From CAZIRO01 sp964541595 (GTDB taxonomy: Bacteria > Acidobacteriota > HRBIN11): 9,228 nt of DNA. Location: positions 1 to 9,228 of the forward strand of contig CAZIRO010000117.1 in assembly GCA_964541595.1 (NCBI GenBank). The letters are read 5' to 3'. Both the position numbers and the translations under genes were made by a program. This document shows, piece after piece, positions 6,667 to 9,228 of this stretch; the first letter of the stretch is position 1; each line of letters starts with the position of its first letter. The notes below the pieces were generated by a model. It ran no database searches. It was not told where the DNA came from and saw only the letters and a program-made list of their open reading frames with translations.

Positions 6667-6696
6667 CTGGCATTTTCGCGGATGAATCGTTATAAT
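6667..6696 (+). promoter_or_regulatory. Sigma70-type promoter of the coiled-coil nuclease-like gene
   Basis: A perfect -10 TATAAT lies at 6691-6696, with CTGGCA (four of six) at 6667-6672 across an 18-nt spacer. The predicted transcription start at about 6702-6704 leaves a leader of only about 20 nt before ATG 6725. It also makes an upstream TTG at 6707 unlikely as a start. The gene can therefore be expressed separately from ftsK. Confidence 0.65.
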
Positions 6697-6724
6697 CCAC
6701 TGAAACTTGCTGAGAGAATATCGA

Positions 6725-7318
6725 ATGGCGACCGTACGCGAGCGTGTGGATCGGCTGGAGATGCTCTTTGAACGTTTTGTGGAGGAAATGCGCATGTTCA
6801 AAGAGGAAATGCGCATGTTCAAAGAAGAAATGCGTGCACATCGGGATAAGGTCGATGAACAGATTCGGGAAATGCACCGACAATGGGGCAATCTGGCGCG
6901 GAAGATGGGGACCATCGTGGAAGATATCATCGCACCCGCAGCCCGTCCGTTGCTCCGACGATATTTTCAGTGTGAACCGGAAACGGTGGCGCAGCGCGTG
7001 CGCAGACGCCGTGGTGACCGGGAGATCGAAATCGACCTGCTGGCCGTGTGCGATCAGCGCGTATTCGTTTTTGAGGTCCGCTCGACTCCCCGACCCCGGG
7101 ATCTGGACGATATCCGGGAGCGACAGGCGTTGTTTACGGAATTCTTCCCCGAGTACGCGGCCTGTGAGATTTTCTGGATTTACGGCAGTATCGTGGTCCC
7201 CGAGAACATCGTACGCGCAGCGACGCGTCGGGGGATCTTCGTGATGGCCTATCGTGAGTGGGAGTACGTCGACATCCTGAACTTTACGGATATCACCGGG
7301 CAACCACCCCCGGCATGA
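6725..7318 (+). CDS. Coiled-coil protein with PD-(D/E)XK nuclease-like domain (DUF3782-like)
   Basis: This encodes 197 residues. The N-terminus (about 5-55) is a highly charged coiled coil with heptads EEMRMFK (20-26), EEMRMFK (27-33) and EEMRAHR (34-40). The rest fits a PD-(D/E)XK fold: a helix with Glu66 (GTIVEDIIAP), then EIDLLAV (Asp104) and the strand VFVFEVRST (113-121, Glu117-x-Arg119). In active members the last motif is usually E-x-K, so Lys is replaced by Arg here. The layout resembles DUF3782-type proteins common in Cyanobacteria, Chloroflexota and archaea, whose role is not established. DNA binding or cleavage is inference, and the Arg may mean an inactive or altered site. ATG 6725 fits the promoter spacing and a weak GAGAG upstream. 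No partner genes mark it as part of a defence system. Confidence 0.8.
   Translation: MATVRERVDRLEMLFERFVEEMRMFKEEMRMFKEEMRAHRDKVDEQIREMHRQWGNLARKMGTIVEDIIAPAARPLLRRYFQCEPETVAQRVRRRRGDREIEIDLLAVCDQRVFVFEVRSTPRPRDLDDIRERQALFTEFFPEYAACEIFWIYGSIVVPENIVRAATRRGIFVMAYREWEYVDILNFTDITGQPPPA
6782..6841 (+). repeat. In-frame 21-bp tandem repeat encoding coiled-coil heptads
   Basis: The 21-bp unit starting GAGGAAATGCGC occurs twice with no difference (6782-6802 and 6803-6823). A diverged third copy begins at 6824 (GAAGAAATGCGTGCACAT). Each unit encodes exactly one heptad (EEMRMFK), so copy-number change would lengthen or shorten the coiled coil without a frameshift. Confidence 0.92.
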
Positions 7319-7347
7319 AGAACGGATCTCCTGAAAACCCGGACTTC

Positions 7348-7364
7348 TCCGAATATCCTTCGGA
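7348..7364 (+). other. Small hairpin between the nuclease-like gene and the DUF2339 gene
   Basis: TCCGAA (7348-7353) pairs with TTCGGA (7359-7364) around a 5-nt loop, in the 67-nt gap between the two genes. No T-run follows. It is too weak to call a terminator, and the two genes are probably co-transcribed. Confidence 0.25.
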
Positions 7365-7385
7365 TCCGATCGCATACGGTGGACG

Positions 7386-9228
7386 ATGGATGGTCTGATC
7401 GCGTGTGTATCCGTAATTGCACTGGCGGTATTCGGGATTCCGATCACCATTGCAGTGATCGCGCTCCTTCGCGTGCAGGACCTGCAACGTCGCGTTCGCA
7501 TACTGGAACGTCAACTGGCGCAGCAGCAGACAGCCACGAGTCGGCCACCGGCAGCAACTGAACTGACCGTTCAGCATAGGGCACCTCCGTCACCGCCAAC
7601 TCCCGCACCTCCGGTATCGACGGCGCCATCGACCACGCCACCGGTGCAGCCACCGCCGCCGGCCGAACCCGTTTCGACCACGCCGGCTGCACCCGGTTCC
7701 ACCCCCACGCCGACGGAATTTCCCTGGAGTGCGCGTCTGTTCATCTGGGTCGGTGCACTCGCACTCGCGCTGGCGGTTGTCTATTTCCTGAAGTATTCCA
7801 TTGAAATGGGCTGGATCACTCCGACACTGCGCGTGGGCGCCGGTTATCTCTTCGGTGCGATTGCACTGCTGAGTGGGCAGGTATTTGCGTTTCGACGGCT
7901 GTGGATCGCCCAGGGGGTGACGGCTGCCGGCATCGTGGCGCTGTATGCGTCCACGCTGGCCGCGGTGAACCTGTACAACCTGATGCATCCCTGGATCGGG
8001 TGGTTCATCATGGCGGGAACCACCGGTCTGGCAGTGATTCTGGCGCTGCGTCAGGGAATGCTGATCGCTGTACTTGGCCTTCTGGGTGGATTCCTGACCC
8101 CGTATCTCATTCGTATCGGTACGCCTCGCGCACTTCCGCTATTCATGTATTTCGGTCTGCTGGAGATCGGATTGATCACGATCGCCCGGATACGCCGCTG
8201 GTGGCTCGTCGCGGTCCTCACCCTGGTCGGCGTCGCCGCATGGGTCATCGGCTGGCGTGCTTTTCTGTTCGCACCGGAACATGGCTGGGTGCTCTCGGGG
8301 TTTGCGGTCGTCTCGATGTTCATTCTGCTCACGGCGGGCGTCATCGGACGGGAATCGGACCCCTGGGGGACGCGGACGCTGACCGCGATTGTAAACGGTC
8401 TGGGCGCGGGCACCGCGCTGTTATTGCTCATGGTCGTGGCCCACGCCACCCGTTTTGCGCTGCGTGAATGGGTGTTCTTCGGCATCATCGGCGCAGCCCT
8501 GCTCGTACTCGATTTCCTGGACCGCATGTACCGGTGGTTCCCTGCGCTGGCGATGGTGGCGATCGGCCTGTTGTTGATGAACTGGGGTGAACACGTGACC
8601 GGTGCGCAGTGGCCCAGATACGCCGGCGTCATCCTGGGTGAAGGGATGCTGTTCGCGCTCGGCGGGTACCTGCTCACATGGATGAGTGACCGGCCCGTTC
8701 ATTTCGCCCGTATTTCCTCGGCAGCCGCCTTTGTGTTCTTCGGTATCGCATACTGGCACCATCCACGTGTTCCGGTTTCCACACCGAACTGGGACCTTGT
8801 CGCGCTGTTACTGGCGGCAACATACGGTGTCTTCACACTGCCATTCTGGCGACGGCGGTCGGAGCGTCATGGGGTCGATACGTACAGCACACTGGCCCTG
8901 ACGGCGATCGCGTTTCTGACCATCACCATTGCGTTCGTGTGGGACCGCCAGCCGGTGACCGTCGCATGGGCGCTGGAGGCCGCCGCACTCGCCTGGCTGA
9001 TGCCGGTGCTCCGGATCCGCTGGGGTTGGCGCTGGGTTCAGGGACTCGGTGCGCTCGTCACCATTCGGCTCGTGCACCCGGATGTGCTCACCTATCCCAT
9101 CGGTCTGCACCTGTTCCCGAACTGGATCTGGTGGACGTATGGAATTGCCGGACTTGCCGCTATCGGCACCGCGATCGCCGCAGACCGCCAGCACCGTCCG
9201 CGCAGCCGCGCACTGTTTGAAGGTCTGG
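7386..9228 (+). CDS. DUF2339 polytopic membrane protein (3' partial)
   Basis: The frame opens at ATG 7386 (preceding in-frame stop TGA at 7332) and stays open for 614 codons to the window edge. Residues 3-29 form a membrane segment, 30-50 a short coiled coil (VQDLQRRVRILERQLAQQQ) and 51-112 a Pro/Ala/Thr-rich linker. From residue 113 there are about 17-18 further hydrophobic segments. The block WSARLFIWVGALALALAVVY, then FLKYSIEMGWITPTLRV, GVTAAGIVALYASTLAAVNLYNL and LALRQGMLIAVLGLLGGFLTPYLI is the DUF2339 (COG5373) signature. These are large inner-membrane proteins of unknown function; transport or envelope roles are only guesses. GGTGG at 7378-7382 is very close to the start, so the ribosome binding site is weak. 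The gene starts 67 nt after the nuclease-like gene and is probably in the same transcript. The C-terminus is outside the window. Confidence 0.9.
   Translation, partial: MDGLIACVSVIALAVFGIPITIAVIALLRVQDLQRRVRILERQLAQQQTATSRPPAATELTVQHRAPPSPPTPAPPVSTAPSTTPPVQPPPPAEPVSTTPAAPGSTPTPTEFPWSARLFIWVGALALALAVVYFLKYSIEMGWITPTLRVGAGYLFGAIALLSGQVFAFRRLWIAQGVTAAGIVALYASTLAAVNLYNLMHPWIGWFIMAGTTGLAVILALRQGMLIAVLGLLGGFLTPYLIRIGTPRALPLFMYFGLLEIGLITIARIRRWWLVAVLTLVGVAAWVIGWRAFLFAPEHGWVLSGFAVVSMFILLTAGVIGRESDPWGTRTLTAIVNGLGAGTALLLLMVVAHATRFALREWVFFGIIGAALLVLDFLDRMYRWFPALAMVAIGLLLMNWGEHVTGAQWPRYAGVILGEGMLFALGGYLLTWMSDRPVHFARISSAAAFVFFGIAYWHHPRVPVSTPNWDLVALLLAATYGVFTLPFWRRRSERHGVDTYSTLALTAIAFLTITIAFVWDRQPVTVAWALEAAALAWLMPVLRIRWGWRWVQGLGALVTIRLVHPDVLTYPIGLHLFPNWIWWTYGIAGLAAIGTAIAADRQHRPRSRALFEGL

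Noticed and set aside
6707..6709. TTG 6707 as the start of the coiled-coil protein
   Set aside because: It lies about 4 nt after the predicted transcription start and has no room for a ribosome binding site; ATG 6725 fits better.
6220..7501. Long minus-strand frames opposite ftsK and the nuclease-like gene (6220-6930, 6632-7501)
   Set aside because: They are antisense to well-supported genes, span gene boundaries and show no recognisable domain.
7901..8677. Frames 7901-8467 (+) and 8051-8677 (-)
   Set aside because: Both are shadows of the DUF2339 gene, which is open through the whole segment with clear membrane helices.

Overview
The window is a piece of a bacterial chromosome. The GC content is fairly high (high fifties percent by eye) and every gene I can support lies on the + strand. 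The bacterial assignment rests on a strong Shine-Dalgarno sequence (TAAGGAGG), sigma70-type promoters, a tRNA-Leu with encoded CCA, and a complete FtsK/SpoIIIE translocase. Gene content (a two-domain ThyX-like protein, a DUF2339 membrane protein, a coiled-coil PD-(D/E)XK protein of the DUF3782 type, a WD40 protein with helical repeats) would fit Chloroflexota or an uncultured thermophilic lineage. That placement is a low-confidence inference.

Layout: (1) 2-1732 is the 3' part of a large scaffold protein: a proline-rich linker, four helical repeats of about 50 residues, and a seven-bladed WD40 propeller. (2) 1733-2121 has no gene. It holds a hairpin just after the WD40 gene, a large imperfect inverted repeat (1814-1975) built from CCTGACACCTGGGACC-like motifs, and an A+T-rich promoter region. 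(3) 2122-2397 is a small YtxH-type membrane-anchored protein. (4) 2445-2531 is tRNA-Leu(CAG) with its own strong promoter. (5) 2563-4107 is a 514-residue ThyX-like protein made of two ThyX-type halves, with the signature motif divided between them. (6) 4169-6610 is FtsK. (7) 6725-7318 is a coiled-coil PD-(D/E)XK-like protein with its own promoter. (8) 7386-9228 is the N-terminal 614 codons of a DUF2339 polytopic membrane protein that runs off the window.

Most of the content is housekeeping (tRNA, dTMP synthesis, chromosome translocation). I do not see a coherent new defence or mobile system. The observations most worth following are the split ThyX signature, the Lys-to-Arg change in the nuclease-like motif next to a perfect 21-bp heptad duplication, the nested palindromic repeat, the regular 50-residue helical repeats, and several gene-end hairpins that lack U-tracts, one of which has the thyX stop codon in its loop.
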